Origin: Ureibacillus chungkukjangi
Lineage (GTDB): Bacteria > Bacillota > Bacilli > Bacillales_A > Planococcaceae
NCBI RefSeq assembly: GCF_003217295.1
Contig: NZ_QJTJ01000006.1
Location: 35,866 to 99,865 of the forward strand
Length of the DNA: 64,000 nucleotides
Direction of reading: 5' to 3'
In this document: piece by piece, positions 32,092 to 42,021 of the stretch
Position numbering within the stretch: position 1 is the stretch's first letter
Layout: each line of letters begins with the position of its first letter
The notes under the pieces: generated by a model
Seen by the model: the letters and a program-made list of their open reading frames with translations, nothing else
The model's database searches: none
Told to the model about the DNA's origin: nothing
Position numbers and translations under genes: made by a program

Positions 32092-32121
32092 GATCTAAGA
32101 AGGTGAATATCTTCTTAGATC
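32092..32121 (-). terminator. intrinsic terminator after rqcH
   Basis: GATCTAAGAAG (32092-32102) and CTTCTTAGATC (32111-32121) form a perfect 11-bp stem; the left flank GATGAAAAAA gives a U-tract on the minus strand. Confidence 0.88.
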
Positions 32122-32139
32122 AGCAAAATAATTTTAAAT

Positions 32140-33822
32140 TTATTTTTTTAACTTCATAACAAGCTCTTCATCAGGCGTGACATACAGTGTTTTTTGGTCA
32201 AAATAAATAACAAAACCAGGCTTAGATCCATTTGGCTTTTTTACTTGTCGAATTTCAGTGTAATCGACAGGGACGGAGGATGAATCTCTAGCTTTACTGA
32301 AATAAGCACTTAAAGTAGCAGCTTCTAATAGCGTTGTTTCATCGGGTTCAGATGAATGAATAACGACATGTGAGCCCGGGATATCCTTTGTATGTAGCCA
32401 TATCTCTGATTTTTTTGCGAGCTTAAAGGTTAGATAATCGTTTTGTTTATTATTTTTCCCTACAGAAATCGGTATTCCAGTAGAGGAAACAAAGGATTCT
32501 GGTGAAGGCTTTGTCGGTTTTTTCTTCTTTTTGCTTGCACGTAGTCGAAGATAACCCTGCTCTGCTAGCTCTTCACGTATTTCCTCGATATCAGCAGGGG
32601 AGGCTTGGTTAACCTGTGCCATTAGCATTTCGAAATATTGAATTTCACTTTCCGTTTTTTCGAGCTGCTCCTTAACCATAATAAGTGCATTTTTAGCTTT
32701 ATTATATTTACTATAATAGCTTTGAGCATTTTCAACAGGAGTTTTCCGTTCGCTTATAGGGATTGTAATTTGTTCACCGGCTTCACTATAGTAATTGGAA
32801 ACCGTAACCTCCTTCATCCCTTTTTCAAATAGATAGAGATTGGCCATTAACAATTCACCATAAAGCTGGAACTTATCTAGTTTAGACGCATGATCTAAAT
32901 CCTTTTGCAGCTTTTTGATTTTAAGCTTCAATTTGTTCAGCTCATTTTGTAGCCAGCGCTCTAGGTCACCTGCCTGCTGCTTTACTCGATCACGCTCGGC
33001 ACGTGCAAAGAAGGTGCGGTCTAAAAGAATACTTAGTGTTTCATAGGCTGTTTCTGCACCTTCTAAATGTGTTAGCCTAGTAGGCGAGAAAAAGATTTTT
33101 CGATCAACCTCGATATAGGTTGGACGGGCACTTTTTACAATTTCATCAAGAAATGCACGGAAAGCAGTTACTTTATCGTTACCCTGTAGTCGATGCAATA
33201 ACTCCTCGGCATGGGTTGGCGAGAATCCTTTAAATTGTTCAACAATTTCTTTAGACGAAGCTTCCTCTGTGAAAAATTGATTTATTTCTTCATCACTAAC
33301 CATTAAAGGATTCTTTTTGTTTTGCTCGGGTGGTGTGATGTAGAGCTGGCCCGGCAATACCGTGCGATAGCTATTGATAGATGGAGGTAAATGCTTCAAG
33401 CTATCGATAATTTTGTTGTTTTCCTTGTCAATCAGAATAATATTACTGTGTCGTCCCATTATTTCGATTGTTAGCTTTCTGAAAATTTGGTCCCCAATTT
33501 CATTTTTACTTTCAATATTTAATGTAATAATTCGTTCAAAGGGATCTGTTTCAATTGCGTGAATAAAGCCGCCTTCAATATGTTTACGAAGTAGCATGCA
33601 AAACATTGGTGGTTCAGAAGGATTATCGATTGATTGCCCAGTTAAGTGTACTCGAGCGTAAGATGGGTGAATAGAGCTTAATAATTTAAAATTTTCTCCA
33701 TTTGACCGTACGTGTATGACAATTTCAAGGGCGTTTGGTTGGTGAATTTTCGTTATACGACCAGTTTCCAATTTTTTTAATTCATTTGTCATTGCAAATG
33801 TAAATAATCCATCAAAAGCCAT
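32140..33822 (-). CDS. rqcH: RqcH, NFACT-family ribosome quality control protein
   Basis: Binds stalled 50S subunits and adds C-terminal alanine tails to nascent chains. The 560-residue protein (B. subtilis YloA/RqcH about 570) has an NFACT-N domain (MAFDGLFTFAMTNELKK..GRITKIHQP), helix-hairpin-helix and coiled-coil parts (about 180-440), and the C-terminal NFACT-R domain with LTFKLAKKSEIWLHTKDIPGSHVVI. Older names call it a fibronectin-binding protein. It is divergent from yloC and encoded on the opposite strand to most of the region, as in B. subtilis. Confidence 0.94.
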   Translation of the reverse strand: MAFDGLFTFAMTNELKKLETGRITKIHQPNALEIVIHVRSNGENFKLLSSIHPSYARVHLTGQSIDNPSEPPMFCMLLRKHIEGGFIHAIETDPFERIITLNIESKNEIGDQIFRKLTIEIMGRHSNIILIDKENNKIIDSLKHLPPSINSYRTVLPGQLYITPPEQNKKNPLMVSDEEINQFFTEEASSKEIVEQFKGFSPTHAEELLHRLQGNDKVTAFRAFLDEIVKSARPTYIEVDRKIFFSPTRLTHLEGAETAYETLSILLDRTFFARAERDRVKQQAGDLERWLQNELNKLKLKIKKLQKDLDHASKLDKFQLYGELLMANLYLFEKGMKEVTVSNYYSEAGEQITIPISERKTPVENAQSYYSKYNKAKNALIMVKEQLEKTESEIQYFEMLMAQVNQASPADIEEIREELAEQGYLRLRASKKKKKPTKPSPESFVSSTGIPISVGKNNKQNDYLTFKLAKKSEIWLHTKDIPGSHVVIHSSEPDETTLLEAATLSAYFSKARDSSSVPVDYTEIRQVKKPNGSKPGFVIYFDQKTLYVTPDEELVMKLKK

Positions 33823-33984
33823 GATTGTGTACCTCTTTTCTAAAAATCAATTTAAAAATGGTTAAAATTTTTTGTTTTCTTATATTAGATAAAAAAGTCT
33901 ATTTCACATTATACTATAGTTCTTGCATGTTTCCTCCAATATTTACTTTTTATAAACCTCCTAGATTAAAAATTTACTTAAATG

Positions 33985-33993
33985 TGTTATACT
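33985..33993 (+). promoter_or_regulatory. extended -10 promoter of yloC
   Basis: TGT followed by TATACT (33988-33993) is an extended -10 element; no good -35 hexamer is seen. It lies about 33 nt before the yloC start, in the divergent rqcH-yloC gap. Confidence 0.5.
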
Positions 33994-34025
33994 TGGAATA
34001 GTATGCAAAGAAAGGTGTGATGACC

Positions 34026-34901
34026 TTGGTGCGTAGTATGACCGGTTTTGGCAGGGGTGTCACAGCTACGAATAACTATCAACTCACTGTGGAGATTCGT
34101 TCAGTGAATCATCGTTTTTTAGAAATTTATACGAAGTTTCCTAAAGAGTGGTTTGAGGCTGAAATCGCGACGAAAAAACAATTATCACAATATGTGAAAC
34201 GTGGGAAAATTGATGTTGCGATTGATTTGAAAACCATTGGGAACGAGAAGTTAGCTATCCAAATCAATTGGCCTTTAGTTGAAGCTTACCAAAAGGCTAA
34301 GGAACAGCTTCAAGAAGTCGTTTCGATAGAAGAGAAATGGTCGATGCAAGAAATTCTTTCATTAGATAATGTTATATCTTATGAAAAACAGGAGTTAGCT
34401 CCTGAAGAGTTAAAGATGTCGATTGGGCTTGCAGTTAAAGAGGCTGCAGAAAAATTAGTTGAAATGCGGATTCTAGAAGGTCAGCAGCTGAAACAAATTT
34501 TGACAAGCTTTAATAGCCAGTTAAAAGAACTGATCCATCGTATTAGAGAATTGTCCGGTGAAGCTGTCAATAAGTTTCGAGATAAACTAATTGATCGCAT
34601 AAAAGAAATTGGGAATTTAGAGGAACTAGAAGATCGACTATTGGCAGAGGTAGCGATTTTTGCTGAAAAAATTGATATATCTGAGGAACTAGATCGTTTG
34701 ACTAGTCATTTTAAACAATTTGAAAGTACAATTGAAGAGTCAGATTCAATTGGACGTAAATTAGATTTCTTGATGCAGGAAATGCACCGGGAGATCAATA
34801 CTATTGGTTCTAAAAATCAAAATTCCGAGATATCACTTGCAGTTGTTCAATCTAAAACAATTTTAGAAAAAATGCGTGAACAAGTACAAAATATTGAATA
34901 A
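34026..34901 (+). CDS. yloC: YicC/YloC family endoribonuclease
   Basis: A 291-residue protein with the family N-terminus VRSMTGFGRG and the C-terminal block GRKLDFLMQEMHREINTIGSKNQNSEISLAVVQSKTILEKMREQVQNIE (DUF1732). YicC proteins have been described as endoribonucleases. I chose TTG 34026, giving MVRSMTGFG, which aligns with B. subtilis MIRSMTGFG and gives the same length; GTG 34017 and GTG 34029 are alternatives. In B. subtilis remA lies between yloC and gmk; here that gap has no RemA. Confidence 0.92.
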   Translation: MVRSMTGFGRGVTATNNYQLTVEIRSVNHRFLEIYTKFPKEWFEAEIATKKQLSQYVKRGKIDVAIDLKTIGNEKLAIQINWPLVEAYQKAKEQLQEVVSIEEKWSMQEILSLDNVISYEKQELAPEELKMSIGLAVKEAAEKLVEMRILEGQQLKQILTSFNSQLKELIHRIRELSGEAVNKFRDKLIDRIKEIGNLEELEDRLLAEVAIFAEKIDISEELDRLTSHFKQFESTIEESDSIGRKLDFLMQEMHREINTIGSKNQNSEISLAVVQSKTILEKMREQVQNIE

Positions 34902-35092
34902 TACATGTATTACCCTTTCAACTGGTAAGAATCTTCTATATAAAAGAAGTCTTCTTTACTAAAGGGGAATTCACTTCTTGTTAAAACCTCATCGATTTAA
35001 CTTTATAAGTAGAAGAATAAAAAAGTCCCCACAATTTGAAATTTTACTTTATACTGTAGTAATCATTAAAAATATTGTTGTAAAAGCAGTAA

Positions 35093-35731
<639 letters not shown>

Positions 35732-35736
35732 ATTAT

Positions 35737-35961
35737 ATGTTATACCCATCTATTGACGCTTTAAAAAACAAAATCGATTCAAAATATTCTTTAGTGAGCT
35801 TAGCTTCAAAGCGCGCTCGCCAAATGCAAGAAGAGGGCAATGAGCAATTAGCAAAATACGTTTCTTACAAACCAGTAGGTAAAGCACTGGAAGAAGTAGC
35901 AGCTGGCGTGCTTAAAAAAGAAAAACAAGACGCATCAACAATTTACGAAGACGAAGTTTAA
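35737..35961 (+). CDS. rpoZ: RNA polymerase omega subunit
   Basis: Small subunit that helps assemble RNA polymerase around beta-prime. The 74-residue protein [34 protein letters not shown] fits the family (67 residues in B. subtilis), including the conserved [12 protein letters not shown] helix. Coupled to gmk. Confidence 0.96.
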   Translation: MLYPSIDALKNKIDSKYSLVSLASKRARQMQEEGNEQLAKYVSYKPVGKALEEVAAGVLKKEKQDASTIYEDEV

Positions 35962-36100
35962 TAATCAACATCGAGTTGGCCTTTGTCTTGCTCAATAAAT
36001 ATACGATTATTAGAAGCTTTTTAAGTGTTTATATACTCGTATGTTTGTTTGTACCCAGAGTGTACGGGTACAGAATTTGTTTGTAGATAAGTTGTGATTA

Positions 36101-36135
36101 TGTAGCTCCCGAAGAATTTTTCTTTGGGAGCTTGT
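36101..36135 (+). terminator. hairpin, possible weak terminator between rpoZ and coaC
   Basis: AGCTCCC and GGGAGCT pair around a 15-nt loop rich in A and T, followed by TGTCATTT rather than a clean U-tract. It may terminate or only stabilise the rpoZ message. Confidence 0.5.
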
Positions 36136-36155
36136 CATTTGAAAGGAGATTAGTC

Positions 36156-36710
36156 ATGCAAAAAAATATTTTGCTTTGTGTATCAGGCGGGATCGCAGTC
36201 TATAAAGCAGTCGCACTTGTGAGTCAATTAACAAAAGCACATTTCAACGTAAAAGTCATAATGACAAAATCCGCAAGGGAATTTGTAACACCTCTTACGT
36301 TTCAGGTCATGTCAAAAAACGATGTATTCTTTGATACCTTTGACGAAAAAGACTCAAGTAAAATCGCACACATTGATTTAGCAGATTGGGCCGACCTAAT
36401 TCTTGTAGCACCAGCTACGGCAAACGTAATCGGAAAGCTTGCCAATGGTATAGCAGATGACATGGTGACGACTACTTTACTTGCTGCTACCTGTCCTGTC
36501 TGGCTAGCTCCTGCCATGAACGTACATATGTATGACCATCCTGCTGTAAAACGTAATATCGCACAGCTTGCAGAGGATGGGTGCTCCTTTATCGAGCCAT
36601 CAGAAGGTTTTTTAGCCTGCGGGTATGTCGGTAAAGGCCGACTTGAAGAACCAGAAAAGATAACGCAAATTGTGGTCGACTTTTTTAAAGAAGAAGTAAA
36701 AGAAGAATGA
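36156..36710 (+). CDS. coaC: Phosphopantothenoylcysteine decarboxylase, stand-alone (CoaC domain only)
   Basis: FMN enzyme that decarboxylates 4'-phosphopantothenoylcysteine in coenzyme A synthesis. All expected motifs of the decarboxylase are present: GGIAVYKAVAL, the catalytic histidine in IAHIDLADWADLILVAPATANVIGKLANGIADDM, the clamp LAPAMNVHMYDHPAV and ACGYVGKGRLEEP. The protein stops at 184 residues, whereas B. subtilis CoaBC has about 400 and carries the synthetase CoaB at its C-terminus. The stop codon overlaps the priA start, so there is no room for CoaB. ATG 36156 follows AAAGGAGA. Confidence 0.9.
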   Translation: MQKNILLCVSGGIAVYKAVALVSQLTKAHFNVKVIMTKSAREFVTPLTFQVMSKNDVFFDTFDEKDSSKIAHIDLADWADLILVAPATANVIGKLANGIADDMVTTTLLAATCPVWLAPAMNVHMYDHPAVKRNIAQLAEDGCSFIEPSEGFLACGYVGKGRLEEPEKITQIVVDFFKEEVKEE

Positions 36711-39121
36711 TCACCGTTGCGCAAGTTATCGTGGACGTTGCTGCATATCCAGTCGATCGTCCCTTCGATTATCTAGTGCCAGCTGAAATGACACAAATAA
36801 TCGAAACGGGCTGTCGCGTTAAAGTACCATTTGGACCACGAAATGTACTCGGATTTGTTGTGGCTATTAAAAACGAAACCGATGTCCCAATAGAAAAGAT
36901 AAAGCCAGTTTCGCAGGTTCTTGATATTGAACCCGTATTAACTGGTGAAATGCTAGAGCTTGCAAAATGGTTGAAAAATGAAACGATCTGCTATGAAATC
37001 GATGCACTTCAGGTAATGCTTCCATCTGCCTTAAGAGCTAAATATGAAAAAATCGCAAATCTGCAAACTGAAGTGGAGCTATTACCTGAGCCACTCCAGG
37101 AAATTTTTAGAGATTCTCAACAGATAAATGTAAACGTATTTGAAAAAAACAATCTACTTCCTCAGTTGAAGGCGGCGATAAAAAATAAGCAAGTTTCAAT
37201 CGCCAATGTCGTAAAGCAAAAGGGGAAAGTAAAGGAAGTTAGAAAAGTTCGAATAATAGAAGACAACCAAATGCTGGCTGACATTCAGGCGAATATTTCA
37301 AACCGTGCTAAAAAGCAAAAGCAGCTAGTGGAATGGATGCAGCTTCATGCTGGCGAAATAATGGATCCAGAGGTTATCTATAAAGAGCTGGAAACTTCTG
37401 CCCAAGTGTTAAATGCAGTAGTTGACCTGGGTGCAGCAGACTTTGTTCAAGAAGAGGTCTATCGTGATCCTTTTACAAAAGAGATTAAACGAACAAACTT
37501 TTTAAATTTAACAGATGAACAATCTGTAGCATTAGATCAAATCATGAACTCAATCGAAGAACAAGAACCAAAAACCTTTTTACTCCAGGGTGTTACTGGT
37601 AGTGGTAAAACAGAGGTCTATTTACAAACAATCGCCAAGGTATTAAATGATGGAAAAGAAGCGATTGTCCTAGTTCCAGAAATCTCCCTAACACCTCAAA
37701 TGACGGAACGATTTCGCTCGCGGTTTGGTGAATTGGTAGCGGTTATGCACAGCGGTTTATCAGTCGGTGAAAAGTATGATGAGTGGAGAAAAATTCACCA
37801 AGGCAAAGTGAAGGTAGTTGTTGGTGCTCGTTCGGCTGTTTTTGCGCCCTTTGAAAACGTCGGGATTATCATTTTGGATGAAGAACACGAATCGACGTAT
37901 AAGCAAGAGGATTCACCAAGATACCATGCCCGCGATGTTGCGATTTGGCGAAGTAAGTATCACAACTGTCCGGTCATTTTGGGAAGTGCAACACCTTCAC
38001 TTGAATCCTTTGCGCGCGCGAAGAAAAATGTCTATACATTACTGACATTAAAGGAGCGAGCGCTAAAGCAATCATTACCGAAGGTTCAAATTGTTGATAT
38101 GCGTGATGAATTGAAAAAAGGCAATCGCTCAATGTTCTCTCAAAGCCTGATGGAATCCATTCAGATCCGTTTGGATAAAAAAGAACAAATCGTTCTGTTT
38201 TTAAATCGACGCGGCTATTCTTCCTTCGTTATGTGTCGGGATTGTGGAACCGTTCTTCAATGCGAAAATTGTGATATCTCCTTAACCTACCATAGGAAAA
38301 ATGAAAAATGTAAATGTCATTATTGTGGCTATGAGATACATGTGCCAAAAACCTGTCCACAGTGTCAAAGTGATCACATTCGATATTTCGGTACAGGTAC
38401 GCAAAAGGTGGAGGAGGAATTAGCGAAATTCTTTCCTGGAATAAGAGTACTGAGGATGGATGTTGATACGACCCGAGCAAAGGGGTCGCATGAACAACTA
38501 TTAGAGGCGTTTGGTAACGGAGAGGCGGACGTATTGCTTGGTACCCAAATGATTGCAAAGGGCCTAGACTATCCAAATATAACTCTAGTAGGTGTACTTA
38601 GTGCAGATACGTCGCTGCATTTACCTGATTTCAGAGCGGCAGAAAAAACATTCCAGCTTTTAACACAGGTAAGTGGACGAGCCGGAAGACATGAAAAGCC
38701 AGGTGAAGTAGTCGTACAAACCTATACACCTGAGCATTATGCGATTGAATTATCAGAAGCACAGGAATATGACCCATTTTATGAACGTGAAATGCAAATG
38801 CGCCATCAAGCAGGCTATCCACCTTACTATTATTTAGCATTGATACAAGTATCACACGAGGATGTATTGATGGCTGCGGATTATGCAGGAAAAGCAGTAG
38901 AGTGGTTACGCTCACAGCTTTCCTTTAATGTTTCAATTATTGGACCGACCGCTTCAGGCATCAGTCGTCTCCAAAATAGATATCGCTATCAATGTTTGAT
39001 AAAATACAAGGTAGAGCCAGATTTAATCCCAACCTTATTACAACTGATCAAAATTTACCGTTCAGATTGGATTAAAAAAGGAATTAATTTGACTGTAGAT
39101 TTAGATCCAAACATGATTTAA
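36707..39121 (+). CDS. priA: Primosomal protein N' (replication restart helicase PriA)
   Basis: DEAH-type 3'-5' helicase that reloads the replisome at stalled forks. The 804 residues match B. subtilis PriA (805). The N-terminal 3' DNA-binding domain (VDVAAYPVDRPFDYLVPAEM) is followed by Walker A GVTGSGKTEVYL (about residue 294), ILDEEHESTYKQED, a zinc-binding insertion with eight cysteines (about 510-555, CRDCG..CENC..CHYCG..CPQC), and the helicase C-terminal motifs (MIAKGLDYPNITLVGV, QVSGRAGR). It starts by ATGA overlap with coaC. Confidence 0.97.
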   Translation: MITVAQVIVDVAAYPVDRPFDYLVPAEMTQIIETGCRVKVPFGPRNVLGFVVAIKNETDVPIEKIKPVSQVLDIEPVLTGEMLELAKWLKNETICYEIDALQVMLPSALRAKYEKIANLQTEVELLPEPLQEIFRDSQQINVNVFEKNNLLPQLKAAIKNKQVSIANVVKQKGKVKEVRKVRIIEDNQMLADIQANISNRAKKQKQLVEWMQLHAGEIMDPEVIYKELETSAQVLNAVVDLGAADFVQEEVYRDPFTKEIKRTNFLNLTDEQSVALDQIMNSIEEQEPKTFLLQGVTGSGKTEVYLQTIAKVLNDGKEAIVLVPEISLTPQMTERFRSRFGELVAVMHSGLSVGEKYDEWRKIHQGKVKVVVGARSAVFAPFENVGIIILDEEHESTYKQEDSPRYHARDVAIWRSKYHNCPVILGSATPSLESFARAKKNVYTLLTLKERALKQSLPKVQIVDMRDELKKGNRSMFSQSLMESIQIRLDKKEQIVLFLNRRGYSSFVMCRDCGTVLQCENCDISLTYHRKNEKCKCHYCGYEIHVPKTCPQCQSDHIRYFGTGTQKVEEELAKFFPGIRVLRMDVDTTRAKGSHEQLLEAFGNGEADVLLGTQMIAKGLDYPNITLVGVLSADTSLHLPDFRAAEKTFQLLTQVSGRAGRHEKPGEVVVQTYTPEHYAIELSEAQEYDPFYEREMQMRHQAGYPPYYYLALIQVSHEDVLMAADYAGKAVEWLRSQLSFNVSIIGPTASGISRLQNRYRYQCLIKYKVEPDLIPTLLQLIKIYRSDWIKKGINLTVDLDPNMI

Positions 39122-39204
39122 ACAGGATTGGCAGAGTCAGATATGATGCTGCGAATTCTGATAATAATAATAAGCTTAAAGAAGTGTAGAAAGAGGTAAT
39201 AATA

Positions 39205-39696
39205 ATGGCAATTAAAGAAGTAGTGGAGCATCCGGCAAAGGTGCTTTCAGAAAAATGTAAAGAAGTAACAGAGATTAACGAAGAAATTATTACACTTCTT
39301 GATGATTTATATGACACGATGGTTGAGCATGATGGTGTTGGGATTGCAGCTCCACAAATCAATGTCCCATTGCGAGTGGCAATTGTAGAGCTTGGCGAAG
39401 AACGTGATGTTTTAGAAATGATTAATCCAACAGTAATTGAAACCTCTGGTGCAGAGGTTGATATAGAGGGCTGCTTAAGCTTCCCAAATCTATTTGGTGA
39501 GGTGGAACGCCCAACTTACGTGAAAATTGAAGCATGTGATCGTGAAGGTCGTGTTTATGAGCTGGAAGCTGGTGGCTTTGATGCTCGTGCGATTCTCCAC
39601 GAAATCGATCATTTAGACGGTATTTTATTTGATTCTAAACTAATTCGAGTTGTCACAGAGGATGAGCTAGCTCAAATGTATGGTGAGGAGGAATAA
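39205..39696 (+). CDS. def: Peptide deformylase
   Basis: Metalloenzyme that removes the formyl group from nascent N-terminal methionine. The 163-residue protein has the three family motifs: GVGIAAPQ (about residue 45), EGCLS (about 89) and HEIDH (about 132), which supply the metal-binding Cys and His residues and the catalytic Glu. Only 2 nt separate it from fmt, the partner that adds the formyl group to initiator tRNA. Confidence 0.97.
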   Translation: MAIKEVVEHPAKVLSEKCKEVTEINEEIITLLDDLYDTMVEHDGVGIAAPQINVPLRVAIVELGEERDVLEMINPTVIETSGAEVDIEGCLSFPNLFGEVERPTYVKIEACDREGRVYELEAGGFDARAILHEIDHLDGILFDSKLIRVVTEDELAQMYGEEE

Positions 39697-39698
39697 GA

Positions 39699-40640
39699 AT
39701 GACTTCTGTTGTTTTTATGGGAACACCAGATTTTTCGGTTCCAATTTTACGAATGATTCATGAGGAAGGGTACGACATATTAGCAGTTGTTACTCAGCCC
39801 GATCGTCCAGTTGGTCGTAAGAGAGTGTTAACACCACCTCCAGTTAAAGCCGAGGCTTTACGTTTAGGGCTGCCAGTCATTCAACCTGAAAAATTGCGTA
39901 ACTCTGAGGAGCTGCAAGAAATTATCAATTTGAAGCCAGATATAGTTGTTACAGCAGCTTTTGGTCAAATCCTGCCTAAAAGCTTACTGGATGCACCTCC
40001 TCTTGGCTGCATTAATGTACATGCTTCACTATTACCAAAGTATCGTGGGGGAGCACCAATCCACCAAGCGATCATTGATGGAGAAGAAAAAACAGGTGTT
40101 ACGATTATGTACATGGCAGAGAAATTAGATGCTGGGGACATTATTACACAGCGTGCCATCTCTATTGAGGAGGAAGATAATACAGGAACAATGTTCGAAA
40201 AGCTAAGTGTAGTTGGAAGAGAGCTATTAAAAGAAACATTGCCTTTAATTATCGAAGGGAAAAATGAACGTATTCCTCAGGATGAAGAAAAAGTAACCTT
40301 CGCCCATAATATTTCTCGCGAACAGGAACGTGTGGATTGGTCAAACGGAGCTAGAAATGTGTTCAACCAAGTTCGTGGTTTAACGCCATGGCCAACAGCC
40401 TATACAACCTTCCAAGGCGAGAATGTGAAATTATGGTCTGTAAAAGAAGGCGACAGTGTAACAACACACACACCAGGTCAAGTTGTGAAAATTGAAAACG
40501 ATAGCTTTGAAGTTGCAACAGGTGACGGGAAGTCTATCGTGATATATGAATTACAGCCTGCTGGGAAAAAAAGAATGACAGCACAAGACTACCTGCGTGG
40601 GACAGGATCGAAGCTAGCGATAGGGGACCAATTTGAATGA
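39699..40640 (+). CDS. fmt: Methionyl-tRNA formyltransferase
   Basis: Formylates Met-tRNA for translation initiation. The 313-residue protein has the formyl-transfer domain with VVTAAFGQILPKSLLDAPPLGCINVHASLLPKYRGGAPIHQAI, where the Asn/His/Asp catalytic group lies, and a C-terminal tRNA-binding domain (from about residue 205). It overlaps rsmB by 4 nt. Confidence 0.97.
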   Translation: MTSVVFMGTPDFSVPILRMIHEEGYDILAVVTQPDRPVGRKRVLTPPPVKAEALRLGLPVIQPEKLRNSEELQEIINLKPDIVVTAAFGQILPKSLLDAPPLGCINVHASLLPKYRGGAPIHQAIIDGEEKTGVTIMYMAEKLDAGDIITQRAISIEEEDNTGTMFEKLSVVGRELLKETLPLIIEGKNERIPQDEEKVTFAHNISREQERVDWSNGARNVFNQVRGLTPWPTAYTTFQGENVKLWSVKEGDSVTTHTPGQVVKIENDSFEVATGDGKSIVIYELQPAGKKRMTAQDYLRGTGSKLAIGDQFE

Positions 40641-41995
40641 CAAAAAAGAAAGAACAAATTTGGGACGGCAATGTTCGAGATGCAGCACTAACAATCCTAT
40701 TAGCAGTAGACAAACATCAAGCATACAGTAACCTTTTACTAAACCAGACGATAAACAAATATAAAATCGAAGCAAAAGATCGAGCTCTACTAACTGAACT
40801 TACTTATGGTACTCTTCAGTATAAGTACACACTAGATTACTATTTAGAGCCGTTTATCAAAGGAAAGATGGACCTTTGGGTAAAGTGGCTTCTTCGTCTT
40901 TCACTTTATCAAATCGTTTTTTTAGATCGTGTTCCAGATCATGCCGCGGTAAACGAAGCAGTGGAAATTGCAAAACGTAGAGGTCATAAAGGGATTGCAT
41001 CAGTGGTGAATGGTGTATTACGCTCTATTTTACGTCAGGGAGTTCGTTCTACTGAGGAAATTACGGATTCTACAAAGCGACTAGCAATTGAAACAAGCCA
41101 TCCAGATTGGCTAGTAGCACGATTTATCGAAGCATATGGATTTGAAAAAACAAAAGAAATGCTCAAAGAAAATAATCTACCACCAATTGCATCGATTCGT
41201 GTAAATACGGCAAAAGCTACAGTAGAAGTAGTACTTGCTCTATTAGAAGAAGAAGGTGTAAAAGCTGAGCAGAGTAAGGTCATTCCTGAATGCCTGCACT
41301 TATTGAGTGGCCAAGCTTCTCGTACAAAGGCGTTTAAAGATGGCTATATTACGATTCAGGATGAAAGCTCGATGATGCCTGCAAATGCCCTTAACCCACA
41401 GCCGGGCTGGCGTGTATTGGATATGTGTGCAGCACCAGGCGGGAAAACAACTCATATGGCTGAAAAAATGAAAAATGAAGGTTCTATCTTAGCTACAGAC
41501 CTACATCCACATAAATTGGACTTAATCGATGAGACAAGTAATCGTCTAGGCTTAGAAATCATCCAAACTGCACCAGTTGATGGGCGTAAAGCGGCAGAAT
41601 TTCTAGAAGCGGAATCCTTTGATGCTGTATTAGTAGATGCGCCGTGTTCAGGATTGGGTGTAATGAGACGCAAACCTGATATTAAATATACAAAGCGTGA
41701 AGAAGACTTATCAAGACTTCATGAAATTCAGCTTCAGCTTTTGGATAATGCGGTGAAGGTTCTTAAAAAGGGTGGGAGACTAGTTTATAGTACATGTACT
41801 ATAAATAAAGAGGAAAACGAAGAAACTGTTCAAGCGTTTTTAGCGTCTCATCCTGAAATGGAAGCTGTCCCGTTAGAAAATTTACCAAAAGAACTTTTAG
41901 AAAAAAGCCAGGGTGGTATGCTACAAGTATTCCCACAAGATTTTGGGAGCGATGGATTTTTTGTAGCTGCCTTCCGAAAAAACAAACAAGATTAG
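40637..41995 (+). CDS. rsmB: 16S rRNA (cytosine-C5) methyltransferase RsmB
   Basis: Methylates C967 (E. coli numbering) of 16S rRNA using S-adenosylmethionine. The 452-residue protein has a NusB-like N-terminal domain (about residues 1-140) and the methyltransferase domain with LDMCAAPGGKTTHMAEKM, VLVDAPCSGLGVMRRKPDIK and VYSTCTINKEENE; the cysteines of DAPCSG and STCT are the catalytic pair. B. subtilis calls it yloM/sun. Confidence 0.95.
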   Translation: MTKKKEQIWDGNVRDAALTILLAVDKHQAYSNLLLNQTINKYKIEAKDRALLTELTYGTLQYKYTLDYYLEPFIKGKMDLWVKWLLRLSLYQIVFLDRVPDHAAVNEAVEIAKRRGHKGIASVVNGVLRSILRQGVRSTEEITDSTKRLAIETSHPDWLVARFIEAYGFEKTKEMLKENNLPPIASIRVNTAKATVEVVLALLEEEGVKAEQSKVIPECLHLLSGQASRTKAFKDGYITIQDESSMMPANALNPQPGWRVLDMCAAPGGKTTHMAEKMKNEGSILATDLHPHKLDLIDETSNRLGLEIIQTAPVDGRKAAEFLEAESFDAVLVDAPCSGLGVMRRKPDIKYTKREEDLSRLHEIQLQLLDNAVKVLKKGGRLVYSTCTINKEENEETVQAFLASHPEMEAVPLENLPKELLEKSQGGMLQVFPQDFGSDGFFVAAFRKNKQD

Positions 41996-42021
41996 ACATA
42001 AAAGGAGAATCCTAAAGACTA

